Part shown: positions 1-6,557 of the stretch, piece by piece
Layout of the letters: every line of letters starts with the position of its first letter
How positions within the stretch are numbered: the first letter of the stretch is position 1
Origin: Savagea sp.
GTDB lineage: Bacteria > Bacillota > Bacilli > Bacillales_A > Planococcaceae
Assembly (NCBI GenBank): GCA_030152585.1
Contig: JASLJC010000060.1
Coordinates: forward strand, 1-9,202
DNA: 9,202 nt
Direction of reading: 5' to 3'
Made by a program: the position numbers and the translations under genes
Notes under the pieces: generated by a model
What the model was told of the DNA's origin: nothing
Database searches by the model: none
What the model saw: only the letters and a program-made list of their open reading frames with translations

Positions 1-705
1 ATGAATTCTTCAAACGATCAACGGTTACAATCTTTAAAAGAAAAGTATCGTGTTCATACGTCACGCGATTATGCCAAGACAATTCCAGAAGCGGACGTTA
101 TTTTTATTGCCACATTACCTGAACAAGCAACATCTGTTGCACATAATATAAAACCTTTTCTTAACAAAGATACCGTTATTGTTTCTATTTTAGCAGGGAT
201 TCCGATTGAAACTTTTACAAATGTATTACCTGACCAGCCGATTGCACGTCTCATGCCCAATACTCCTGCTCAAATTGGAGAAGGGGCAAGCGGTATTGCT
301 TGGCATCAAGTAAATCACGATAAAAAAGAAACCGTCTTATCACTTTTGCGTACAACAGGAGTCGTCGTTGAAGTAAAAGAAGATGATTTACATACGGTTA
401 CTGCTTTATCTGGAAGTGGTCCAGCTTACGTTTACTTTTTCATCGAAGCACTCGAACAAGCCGCAATCGAACAAGGATTAGCACAACCGATTGCTCGCCA
501 ACTAGCTGTACAGACGATCAAAGGTGCTGCTTCAATGGTCGAACAGACACAAATGGATCCTTCTGTGCTTAGAGAACGTGTCACGAGTCCTGGAGGTACG
601 ACGGCTGCAGGATTGCAACAAATGATGTGTGGAGGCTTTGCAGATATTGTACAAAATGTAATCGACGCTGCCTCAATGCGCTCTCGTGAATTAGGAAATG
701 AATGA
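1..705 (+). CDS. proC: Pyrroline-5-carboxylate reductase, 3' part (5' end outside window)
   Basis: The enzyme catalyses the last step of proline synthesis, NAD(P)H-dependent reduction of 1-pyrroline-5-carboxylate to L-proline, in the cytosol. The 234 visible residues carry the family blocks MPNTPAQIGEG (about 85-95), ALSGSGPAY (about 135-143, start of the helical dimerisation domain) and the C-terminal signature VTSPGGTTAAGL (about 194-205). Family members are about 265-280 residues and begin with a GFIGxGxMA nucleotide-binding turn. That turn and roughly 40 residues are missing here, so the gene runs in from the left and the ATG at base 1 is probably an internal Met. The usual KPQ after the fourth Rossmann strand reads LPEQ (39-42), a small deviation. 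It corresponds by position to B. subtilis proI (yqjO), near rnz. It ends in TGA just before a strong hairpin. The family assignment is secure; which proC paralogue it is remains an inference. Confidence 0.95.
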   Translation: MNSSNDQRLQSLKEKYRVHTSRDYAKTIPEADVIFIATLPEQATSVAHNIKPFLNKDTVIVSILAGIPIETFTNVLPDQPIARLMPNTPAQIGEGASGIAWHQVNHDKKETVLSLLRTTGVVVEVKEDDLHTVTALSGSGPAYVYFFIEALEQAAIEQGLAQPIARQLAVQTIKGAASMVEQTQMDPSVLRERVTSPGGTTAAGLQQMMCGGFADIVQNVIDAASMRSRELGNE

Positions 706-714
706 TTGTTTTAA

Positions 715-767
715 AAACAGGAAGTGATAAAAGGAAAAAAGTTATTCCTTTTTATCACTTCCTGTTT
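715..767. terminator. Bidirectional terminator between proC and rnz
   Basis: A long inverted repeat is visible: AAACAGGAAGTGATAAAAGG on the left and its near-perfect complement ending in CACTTCCTGTTT on the right, with one extra A/T pair as a bulge and a short A-rich loop. The + strand continues into TTTGATTTTC. The minus strand continues into a run of five T. It can therefore end transcripts of proC (+) and of the rnz operon (-), whose stop codons lie on either side. The 62 bases from 768 to 829 show no further feature. Confidence 0.9.
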
Positions 768-829
768 GATTTTCTTCGACATCGTATTCATCACTGCAAG
801 TATAGATCTAGCTTAAATGATAATATTTT

Positions 830-1777
830 TTATGATGAATGTTCGTGTAACGTATCATTTTGCCACGTATAGCGTGCGAAATCTTTCGCAATGTAAAGCG
901 GTTGAAAATATCGCTCGCCTTCTTTTCGTAAAAGAACGAGATCTTCTTGATCGAACCGAGCGCTAATATGTGTGACGATTAAATGTTTTGCTTTCGCTTC
1001 GGACGCCACATAGGCAGCGTCTTCGAACGAGGAATGACCATATTGATACGCTAAGTCCTTCATACTTGCTTCAAATGTTCCTTCATGAATTAAAACATCG
1101 GCCTGACGTGCCGCTTGAATACTTTTTTTAGAATAACGGGTATCCCCACAAATCGTCACGACAAATCCTTTTTGTTTTGGTGCGGTTACATCTTCACTCC
1201 GTACAACTGTACCGTCTGGTAACTGAACATCTTTTCCTTCCTTGAGTTCTCGGTAAAGAGGTCCTCTTGGAACTTTCGCTTCGATTACTTTATCTACTAA
1301 AAGGGCGCCAAGTTGTTCTTTCTGCTCTACTCGAAAACCATAAGAAGGAATAACATGTTCGAGCTCATATGCATAAACATAAAATTGATCGGTTTCACAT
1401 AATAAACCATCTTTTTCAATTTCGTGGACGACGTAAGGATAAGCTAAATGCGTCATCGTCGTCTCTAATGTAACTTCAATCCATCGTTTCAAACCGATCG
1501 GTCCATAAATTTCTAACATATCGTCACCGCCTAAAAAGGAGCGAGAACTTAAAAATCCAGGTAATCCGAATAAATGGTCTCCGTGAAGATGTGTAATAAA
1601 TATTTTATTAATTTTTCCTGGTTTTGTCGATGTATATTGTAACTGATGTTGTGTCGCTTCTCCGCAATCAAACAGCCAATATCCATCTCCTTCACTTCTT
1701 AAATTAAGAACGATCGACGACGTATTGCGAAACTTCGTCGGCATTCCTGCTCCTGTTCCTAAAAACTGTATTTCCAT
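830..1777 (-). CDS. rnz: Ribonuclease Z (tRNA 3' endonuclease)
   Basis: The enzyme is a zinc-dependent endonuclease that cuts tRNA precursors after the discriminator base when CCA is not encoded. The 315 residues agree with bacterial RNase Z, about 307-320. The metallo-beta-lactamase motif HLHGDH gives H63, H65, D67 and H68. Further likely metal ligands are H141, D212 (ICGDTR) and H270 (VTHISARF). The PTKFRN loop (13-18), involved in CCA sensing, and a GP-containing flexible arm (about 168-181, KVPRGPLYRELKEG) that binds the tRNA elbow are both present. The chosen ATG lies at 1775-1777 and has AAAGGA 9 bases upstream. The frame stays open to 1912, but that extension lies wholly inside dinB and is not family-like. 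The ATG overlaps the dinB stop by one base (TAATG), which suggests translational coupling. It is the last gene of the minus-strand operon. Confidence 0.97.
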   Translation of the reverse strand: MEIQFLGTGAGMPTKFRNTSSIVLNLRSEGDGYWLFDCGEATQHQLQYTSTKPGKINKIFITHLHGDHLFGLPGFLSSRSFLGGDDMLEIYGPIGLKRWIEVTLETTMTHLAYPYVVHEIEKDGLLCETDQFYVYAYELEHVIPSYGFRVEQKEQLGALLVDKVIEAKVPRGPLYRELKEGKDVQLPDGTVVRSEDVTAPKQKGFVVTICGDTRYSKKSIQAARQADVLIHEGTFEASMKDLAYQYGHSSFEDAAYVASEAKAKHLIVTHISARFDQEDLVLLRKEGERYFQPLYIAKDFARYTWQNDTLHEHSS

Positions 1778-2895
1778 TATCGATCGTCCTTTCTTTTTTC
1801 CCGACGTAACAATTGGGCATAATGGTCGAGTGTTAACTGTTCTACATGTTCTTCTTTTTTTAACAACTCCGATACGGTTACACCGAGTAATCGTAACGGT
1901 TCTTTTGTCCAATGGGCATCGAACAACGCTACTACTTGTTTATATATCACTTCATCATCGTCTGTTGCATGCGCCAATGTCACACTTCTTGTATAGTTTT
2001 CCCACTTCGCTGTACGCATTTGTAACATGACGGAATAACCGACCCAACGCGACGTTTGTAATCGATGCGCTACTCGATGAGATAACTTTTTCAAAATCGG
2101 CAAGCAGACTTCACGACTTGTCGCATCAAGTGCTAATGTTGTAGAGTGACCAACACTCTTTCTGACATTTATTCGATTTGGATCAACGTGACGCGGGTCA
2201 AAACCATTTGCTCGATCGTGTAAAACGGCGCCCATTTTTCCTAACGTTAATTCTAATGTATATCGGTCATGGCATGCTAAGTCGCCAATTGTTTCAATAC
2301 CGAGCGCCTTCATTTTTTCTTCTGTACGTTTTCCAACGCCATGCATTTCAATAATTGGTAACGGCCATAACAATTGCTCTATTTGTCTTTTCCTTAAAAT
2401 TGTAATACCGAGAGGCTTTTTCATATCTGATGCCATTTTCGCTAAAAATTTATTCGGGGCAATTCCGATAGAACACGGTAACTGTAATGTTTCAAGCAAT
2501 TCTTTTTGCATCGCCTCGGCAATACCAACAGCATTTGTCAATCCACCGATAGATGTAATATCGATATATGCTTCATCGATTGATACAGGTTCAACAAGTG
2601 GTGTAAATTGTCTTAATCGATCGAACACTTGCATCGATACTTCTTTGTATAACGCTTTGCGCGGTGGAACAACTCGTAAATGAGGAACGAGTTTTTTCGC
2701 TTCTCCTACTCGCTGTGTCGTATACACACCATAAGCACGTGCCTCATAAGAACATGTAATAATAATACCTCTTCGTTCCTCAGGACGCCCTGCAATCGCA
2801 ACAGGCTTTCCGCGTAGTTGTGGCTGTAACGCTTGTTCAACAGAAGCGAAAAAACTATTCATATCTAAATGTAAAATGACACGTACACGGGACAA
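1777..2895 (-). CDS. dinB: Y-family DNA polymerase IV (DinB, PolYB/YqjH-like)
   Basis: The product is an error-prone translesion polymerase of 372 residues. Palm-domain catalytic acids are D11 (ILHLDMNSFFASVE) and D107/E108 (SIDEAYID). F16 is the likely steric gate against ribonucleotides. SIGIAPNKFLAKMASDMKKP (142-161) is the conserved nucleotide-binding/palm motif, and the thumb contains a helix-hairpin-helix-like EMHGVGKRTEEKMKALGI (183-200). The little-finger domain occupies about 240-350. The C-terminus holds QLTLD (353-357), a weakened version of the QLxLF sliding-clamp motif. The start is a TTG at 2893-2895, placing the catalytic block 10 residues in, as is normal for the family. The SD is weak (AAGTAGG) and lies in the end of the preceding gene, 9 bases away, so coupling is likely. 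In B. subtilis zwf and gndA separate the equivalent gene from rnz; here they are missing and the two overlap. No SOS (LexA) box was seen. Confidence 0.95.
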   Translation of the reverse strand: MSRVRVILHLDMNSFFASVEQALQPQLRGKPVAIAGRPEERRGIIITCSYEARAYGVYTTQRVGEAKKLVPHLRVVPPRKALYKEVSMQVFDRLRQFTPLVEPVSIDEAYIDITSIGGLTNAVGIAEAMQKELLETLQLPCSIGIAPNKFLAKMASDMKKPLGITILRKRQIEQLLWPLPIIEMHGVGKRTEEKMKALGIETIGDLACHDRYTLELTLGKMGAVLHDRANGFDPRHVDPNRINVRKSVGHSTTLALDATSREVCLPILKKLSHRVAHRLQTSRWVGYSVMLQMRTAKWENYTRSVTLAHATDDDEVIYKQVVALFDAHWTKEPLRLLGVTVSELLKKEEHVEQLTLDHYAQLLRREKRKDDR

Positions 2896-2904
2896 TGAGA
2901 ACGC

Positions 2905-3459
2905 CTACTTCTGTTGCTCTTGACGCTTTTTTTCTTCTTCTTCTCGACGCCTTTTTTCTTCTTCTTTCTTTTCACGAACGAGGCGCTCTTCTTCTTCGCG
3001 TACAAATGCTCGAACTTCTTCCATTCCTTCTGTCGTCTCAAGTAAATTCGGAATGTCTAAATACGTAATCAATTCACCGTCATCTAATGAAAATACGGCA
3101 GGAAAATAAGAAACTTGTGAATACATTTGAACACCTTTTGTCGACAATTTACTTTTCTCAAGCGGCATCACATCATCTGCACGATCAAAAATGAGAGCAA
3201 TTGGGAAATCATCGCTTTTGTACATTACAAAGACAGCTTGTTTTCGCTCGTCTGTTAAACGATTGTATAAAATTTTTTTCGCATCGATAATCGGAATGAT
3301 CGTTTCTTCTTTTTTTAACATTCCACGTACGTATTCAGGCATTTTTGGAATATAATGCATCGGTGTGACTTTTTGAATCGACTGAACACGATCAATATCG
3401 ATTGCATATCGTTCTTTTTCACATTGTACGAGTAAAATAGTCATCATATCCATACTCAT
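2905..3459 (-). CDS. CheW-domain protein with charged C-terminal tail (orphan)
   Basis: Residues 1 to about 142 fit the CheW fold used as an adaptor between chemoreceptors and CheA: CEKERYAIDIDRVQSI (strand and helix of subdomain 1), PEYVRGMLKKEETIIPIIDAKKIL (the region that in classical CheW reads GxxNLRGxxxPVIDL), FPIALIFDRADDVMPL, and ITYLDIPNLL near the end. The NLRG arginine loop of true CheW is replaced by LKKEE, so standard CheA/receptor binding may be altered. From about residue 147 to the end (184) the protein is almost only E, K, R and Q, predicting a long charged helix. Two starts are possible: ATG at 3457-3459 with GAAAGG 8 bases upstream (chosen), or ATG at 3451-3453 behind AGGTGAT. 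It begins 5 bases after the peptidase stop, so it is in the same operon. No CheA, receptor or flagellar gene is nearby, except a FapA-like gene 4 kb away. Its role is unknown. Confidence 0.8.
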   Translation of the reverse strand: MSMDMMTILLVQCEKERYAIDIDRVQSIQKVTPMHYIPKMPEYVRGMLKKEETIIPIIDAKKILYNRLTDERKQAVFVMYKSDDFPIALIFDRADDVMPLEKSKLSTKGVQMYSQVSYFPAVFSLDDGELITYLDIPNLLETTEGMEEVRAFVREEEERLVREKKEEEKRRREEEEKKRQEQQK

Positions 3460-3464
3460 CACCT

Positions 3465-4583
3465 TTACCTTTCTTTTGCTTCTTGGACAATTTCAATAAG
3501 TAATTCGGTCAACTTTTCAAGTTCTTCTACGGGCATACGCTCATTCGTCGTATGAATATGTTCATAGCCGACAGACAGTGTAACAGTCGGTACACCTGCA
3601 CCATTGAAAATATTTCCGTCGCTTCCACCGCCACTTTTCATTAAGGTTACTTCACGACCGATGTTATGAATAGCACGAGATGCGGTTTGGATAACACGAT
3701 CGGTTGGTTGTACAGAAAAACCGGGATACATCCGAGTCGTTTCGACGATTGCTTTCGCGTTATTTTCTAACGCTACACGCTCAAACGTTTCTTTCATATG
3801 CGTCACTTGATTTTCCATTTTTTGTTCATTAATTGAACGCGCTTCTGCTAAAATATGCACTTCATCACAAACGATATTCGTCGCTTCACCCCCATGAAAC
3901 TTTCCAATATTTGCTGTCGTTTCATCATCAATTCGACCTAGTTTCATTTCTGCTACACATTTAGCAGCAACTGTAATCGCAGAAATTCCTTTTTCGGGCG
4001 CAACACCTGCATGTGCTGTTTTTCCTTCAATGCGGACTGCGATTTTCGTCTGATAAGGAGCCGCATTCACAATACCGCCTACTTTACCTGTACTATCAAC
4101 TGCATAGCCATAATCTGCCTTTAAAAGTGTTGGGTCCATCGCTTTTGCTCCACGTAAACCGCTCTCTTCACCTGCTGTAATGACAAGTTGAAATGGACCG
4201 TGTTCAATTTTTTGTTCGCGTAACACTTCTAACATCTCAAAAAGAGCAGCTAATCCTGCTTTATCGTCTGCACCAAGAATTGTCGTACCGTCTGAATATA
4301 TGTATCCATCTTCTTTTAACGTCGGCTGAATATGGACACCTGGTGTTACAGTATCCATGTGAGATGTGAAATAAATATAGTCACCTTCTACTGTTCCAGG
4401 AATTGTCGCAATAATATTTCCTGCACCGTGTCCACTTCGTGAAGCCGAGTCATCTTCTATCGCTTCAATTTCTAACTTATCGAAAGATTGCAGTAAGTAA
4501 TCTGCAATCGCACGTTCATTTTTTGTTTCTGAGTCAATTTGAACGAGTTCATAAAATCGTTCTAGTAAACGTTGTTTGTTCAT
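3465..4583 (-). CDS. PepT-like M20 family peptidase (YqjE type)
   Basis: This is a cytosolic di-zinc aminopeptidase of the M20 family, most like the peptidase T-like proteins (YqjE, about 371 residues; here 372). Metal and catalytic residues are visible in order: H75 and D77 in SHMDTVTPG, bridging D106 in LGADDKAG, general base E139 with ligand E140 in TAGEESGLRG, D163 in AVDSTG, and the late histidine H344 in EHIHTTNERM. The small lid/dimerisation domain occupies about 178-290, with the GKTAHAGVAPEKG motif at 187-199. The start ATG at 4581-4583 has GAGG 9 bases upstream. The frame remains open upstream to 4688, but that part overlaps the divergent prli42 gene and is not family-like. It is the first gene of the operon followed by the CheW-like gene, dinB and rnz. 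True substrates of YqjE proteins are not well defined; tripeptide cleavage is inferred from the family. Confidence 0.92.
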   Translation of the reverse strand: MNKQRLLERFYELVQIDSETKNERAIADYLLQSFDKLEIEAIEDDSASRSGHGAGNIIATIPGTVEGDYIYFTSHMDTVTPGVHIQPTLKEDGYIYSDGTTILGADDKAGLAALFEMLEVLREQKIEHGPFQLVITAGEESGLRGAKAMDPTLLKADYGYAVDSTGKVGGIVNAAPYQTKIAVRIEGKTAHAGVAPEKGISAITVAAKCVAEMKLGRIDDETTANIGKFHGGEATNIVCDEVHILAEARSINEQKMENQVTHMKETFERVALENNAKAIVETTRMYPGFSVQPTDRVIQTASRAIHNIGREVTLMKSGGGSDGNIFNGAGVPTVTLSVGYEHIHTTNERMPVEELEKLTELLIEIVQEAKER

Positions 4584-4603
4584 ATCATCGTTCCTCTTTC
4601 CAT

Positions 4604-4631
4604 TTGTTAAATTTCTATTTTCTGATAAAAT
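4604..4631 (+). promoter_or_regulatory. Possible sigma-A promoter for prli42
   Basis: TTGTTA (4604-4609) is followed after 16 bases by TAAAAT (4626-4631), giving a start about 30 bases before the prli42 ATG. The spacing is one short of ideal and the -10 is imperfect, so confidence is low. The same segment must also carry the promoter of the divergent peptidase operon, for which I found no convincing -35/-10 pair. Confidence 0.4.
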
Positions 4632-4667
4632 GAAACGTACGAGTATACTTATGGAGGAGTTTGCCTT

Positions 4668-4763
4668 ATGCGTAATAAAAAAACACAAAAATATATCGTT
4701 TGGTCTATGATTATTATTATGTTATTTTCTACCGTATTGTTCGGTATTAGTGCTCTATTTTAA
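4668..4763 (+). CDS. prli42: Prli42 stressosome membrane anchor (31-residue miniprotein)
   Basis: This very short gene encodes 31 residues: a basic N-terminus MRNKKTQKY followed by one hydrophobic segment (about residues 9-31, IVWSMIIIMLFSTVLFGISA) ending in LF. The pattern RNKKxQK, then a hydrophobic stretch with ML-ST-L-G, is that of Prli42, the miniprotein described in Listeria that tethers the stressosome (RsbR/RsbS/RsbT) to the membrane through its positive N-terminus. A clear SD, GGAGG at 4653-4657, lies 10 bases before the ATG. The gene is divergent from the yqjE-type peptidase and is followed 10 bases later by a strong terminator, so it forms a monocistronic unit. Recognition rests on the motif and on position beside the peptidase and bacilliredoxin genes. 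No stressosome gene is in this window. Confidence 0.88.
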   Translation: MRNKKTQKYIVWSMIIIMLFSTVLFGISALF

Positions 4764-4773
4764 AGCGATAAGA

Positions 4774-4806
4774 AAAAACAGTCCAGCTTTCGGCAGGACT
4801 GTTTTT
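4774..4806. terminator. Bidirectional terminator between prli42 and brxB
   Basis: AAAAACAGTCC (4774-4784) pairs with GGACTGTTTTT (4796-4806). The inner GC/GC pairs beyond an A-A mismatch close a TTTCG loop. The T-run on the + side serves prli42, and the A-run of the left arm becomes the T-run on the minus strand for brxB, whose stop codon is at 4812. Confidence 0.93.
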
Positions 4807-4811
4807 GATTT

Positions 4812-5240
4812 TTAACAATGTGTATCAAAATACGTTTGAAGTTTTGCAACGACTTGAGACGGTGCGAAACCTTCGATTTCTTCTCGGCGTACCTCTGCCA
4901 CAACTTCCCCATTTTTTAACAATGTGAAAGACGGAGATGAAGGGATATGACCTTCACCAAAAATCGCACGTGCTTCAGCAGTTGCTTCTTTATCTTGTCC
5001 TGCAAATACTGTAACAAAGTGATCTGGTCGTACATCTAGTTCAGCTGCAAACTGTGCAGCAGGTCGTGCAATACCTCCTGCGCATCCACAAATTGAATTG
5101 ATCATGACAAGAGTTGTACCTTCTTTTTGTAGCGCTGTTTGTACTTCTTCTGGCGTTTGAAGTTGTGTATATCCTGCATCTTCCATCTGGTTGCGCCCTT
5201 GTTGGACTGCTTCCCCGACGAACATATTAAAATCCATCAT
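4812..5240 (-). CDS. brxB: Bacilliredoxin BrxB (YqiW/YphP family)
   Basis: This is a thioredoxin-like protein of 142 residues that removes bacillithiol from S-bacillithiolated proteins after oxidative or disulfide stress. The diagnostic active site is CGC in MINSICGCAGGIARPA (Cys at about 52 and 54), followed by the conserved VTVFAGQDKEAT and IPSSPSFTLLKNGEVV (cis-Pro region) blocks. The next gene, bcd, and the nearby peptidase match the position of yqiW, hence brxB rather than brxA. The start chosen is the ATG at 5238-5240, 8 bases after AGAGGAG. An in-frame GTG at 5258 lies before that SD, and close to the predicted transcription start, so it is unlikely. The final residue is Cys 142, which is outside the catalytic motif. 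Both predicted promoters are on the minus strand just upstream. Confidence 0.95.
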   Translation of the reverse strand: MMDFNMFVGEAVQQGRNQMEDAGYTQLQTPEEVQTALQKEGTTLVMINSICGCAGGIARPAAQFAAELDVRPDHFVTVFAGQDKEATAEARAIFGEGHIPSSPSFTLLKNGEVVAEVRREEIEGFAPSQVVAKLQTYFDTHC

Positions 5241-5262
5241 TAGACAATCTCCTCTCACCGCT

Positions 5263-5268
5263 ATTATA
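5263..5268 (-). promoter_or_regulatory. Perfect -10 box close to brxB (P2)
   Basis: The minus strand reads TATAAT here, 22 bases before the brxB ATG. A start about 7 bases downstream would give a short leader holding the SD. No good -35 exists at 16-18 bases. Where it would lie there is a small inverted repeat, ACAC-GTTAA-GTGT (5278-5290), so use of this promoter may need an activator or may not occur. Confidence 0.4.
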
Positions 5269-5330
5269 CGGTACGTTACACGTTAAGTGTGTTACGGCTC
5301 GCGTATTTCTACATCACACGAACTACAAAA

Positions 5331-5359
5331 ATTGTACCATATTTTTCGGAGAGCGACAA
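5331..5359 (-). promoter_or_regulatory. Sigma-A promoter of brxB (P1)
   Basis: On the minus strand TTGTCG (5354-5359) and TACAAT (5331-5336) are separated by exactly 17 bases. The predicted transcript starts near 5324, leaving a leader of roughly 85 bases before the brxB ATG. No convincing terminator is visible between the bcd stop (5420) and this promoter, so some bcd read-through into brxB is possible. Confidence 0.65.
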
Positions 5360-5419
5360 TTGAAGCACTTTAGGAATGAACAGAAGACTTTTTATAAGGT
5401 TATGTTTGATTTTCTCATT

Positions 5420-6520
5420 TTATAAATTATGATTCGGATACGTATACTTTTCTTTCTTTAAAAAAACTTTCTGAATTTGACCGAGCGTTTCGATCCGACG
5501 TTCCGCTAAACGATCAGCTGCTTCATGAGTCGGGATGTTTTGCTCACGTGCTAGTATATACAATTGCTCCATCGTATCATAAATCGACTCTACTGTTTTC
5601 ATTGCACGCTCTTTATTGTATCCTTTCATTTCATCTACAACGTTCAATACGCCTCCTGCGTTAATGACGTAATCGGGTGCGTATAAAATATTTCGTTTTG
5701 CTAATGCATCACCGTGACGACGTTCTTTCAATTGATTATTTGCTGAACCTGCTACGATATCTACTTTTAGTTGTGGAATCGTTTCATCGTTTAATACTGC
5801 ACCGAGTGCACATGGAGCAAAAATATCAGCTTCTACACTGTAAATTTCATCTGGCGCGACTTTTTTTGCACCGTACTGCGAAACGATACGGTCGGCTGCT
5901 TCTTCAAATATATCTGTTACGATTAAAGATGCCCCTTCCTCATGTAAATAGTGACATAACTTTGATGCGACGCTTCCTGCACCTTGAATAGCTATCGTTT
6001 TTCCTTTTAACGAATCGTTTCCATATTTTTCTTTTGCTGAAGCTTTCATCCCCATAAAAATACCGTATGACGTAACAGGTGACGGATCTCCGGATGTATG
6101 TGGACTTGAAGCATTTCCAACAACCGCATCGGTTTCTACAAATACCGCATCTAAATCTTCACTCCCTGTTCCGACATCGGCTGATGTAATGTAACGTCCT
6201 CCTAAGCTTTCAACATATCGCCCAAATGATCGAAACAAAGCTTCTGATTTATCTTTTTTCGGATCTCCAATAATCACTGCTTTTCCTCCACCTAAATTTA
6301 CACCTGCCGCTGCGTTTTTGTACGTCATTCCTTTTGCTAAACGAAGAGCATCTTCTAAGGCCTCTTCTTCTGTTTCATACGGCCACATTCTCGCTCCTCC
6401 TAAAGCTGGACCGAGCGTCGTATCGTGAATGACGATAATCGCTTTTAATCCTGCTTCTTCATCTTGACAAAAAACAACTTGTTCATATTTTTCCTCTTTC
6501 ATTTTCTGAAATAAAGACAT
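5420..6520 (-). CDS. bcd: Leucine dehydrogenase (branched-chain amino acid dehydrogenase)
   Basis: The enzyme performs NAD-dependent oxidative deamination of leucine, valine and isoleucine to the 2-keto acids that feed branched-chain fatty-acid precursors. The 366 residues equal the family length. The substrate domain shows GGARMWPY (41-48), K68 in MTYKNA, catalytic K80 in LGGGKAVIIGDP and D115 in TSADVGTG. The dinucleotide domain shows GAGSVAS (180-186) and D203 (VTDIF), typical of NAD rather than NADP use. PDYVINAGGVLNV is the conserved C-terminal block. The ATG at 6518-6520 has AAGGGG 8 bases upstream; an open extension to 6586 overlaps the promoter and is not family-like. In B. subtilis bcd lies inside the ptb-bcd-buk-lpd-bkd operon; here none of those genes flank it. 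Control by CodY is suggested by a box at the predicted transcription start. Confidence 0.96.
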   Translation of the reverse strand: MSLFQKMKEEKYEQVVFCQDEEAGLKAIIVIHDTTLGPALGGARMWPYETEEEALEDALRLAKGMTYKNAAAGVNLGGGKAVIIGDPKKDKSEALFRSFGRYVESLGGRYITSADVGTGSEDLDAVFVETDAVVGNASSPHTSGDPSPVTSYGIFMGMKASAKEKYGNDSLKGKTIAIQGAGSVASKLCHYLHEEGASLIVTDIFEEAADRIVSQYGAKKVAPDEIYSVEADIFAPCALGAVLNDETIPQLKVDIVAGSANNQLKERRHGDALAKRNILYAPDYVINAGGVLNVVDEMKGYNKERAMKTVESIYDTMEQLYILAREQNIPTHEAADRLAERRIETLGQIQKVFLKKEKYTYPNHNL

Positions 6521-6539
6521 ATATAAAACCCCTTTTCTT

Positions 6540-6554
6540 AATTGTTTGAATATT
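6540..6554. promoter_or_regulatory. Candidate CodY box at the bcd start site
   Basis: The 15-mer on the minus strand, AATATTCAAACAATT, matches 12 of 15 positions of the CodY consensus AATTTTCWGAAAATT. It sits directly downstream of the predicted -10 and covers the expected start of transcription, a typical repressor position. CodY is known to repress branched-chain amino-acid catabolic genes in Bacillus when these amino acids and GTP are plentiful. The match is seen; the function is inferred. Confidence 0.5.
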
Positions 6555-6557
6555 CTT

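Noticed and set aside
1778..1912. Extended start of rnz giving 360 residues
   Set aside because: The extra 45 codons are read through dinB in another frame, resemble no RNase Z N-terminus, and the ATG at 1775-1777 has a proper SD.
1725..2030. 101-codon + strand open frame opposite dinB/rnz
   Set aside because: It is a shadow of two well-supported genes, with no SD and no family resemblance. The + strand frames at 4439-4633 and 5677-5991 and the minus frame at 69-260 were dismissed for the same reason.
4584..4688. N-terminal extension of the PepT-like peptidase to 4688
   Set aside because: It would overlap prli42 on the other strand, adds 35 residues not seen in the family, and bypasses a good SD before the ATG at 4583.
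5241..5258. GTG start of brxB six codons upstream
   Set aside because: The AGAGGAG site lies after this GTG and serves the ATG at 5240. The GTG is also almost at the predicted P2 transcript start.
5259..5419. Possible terminator or riboswitch in the bcd-brxB gap
   Set aside because: No stable stem followed by a T-run and no riboswitch-like conserved blocks were seen; only the promoter elements are supported.
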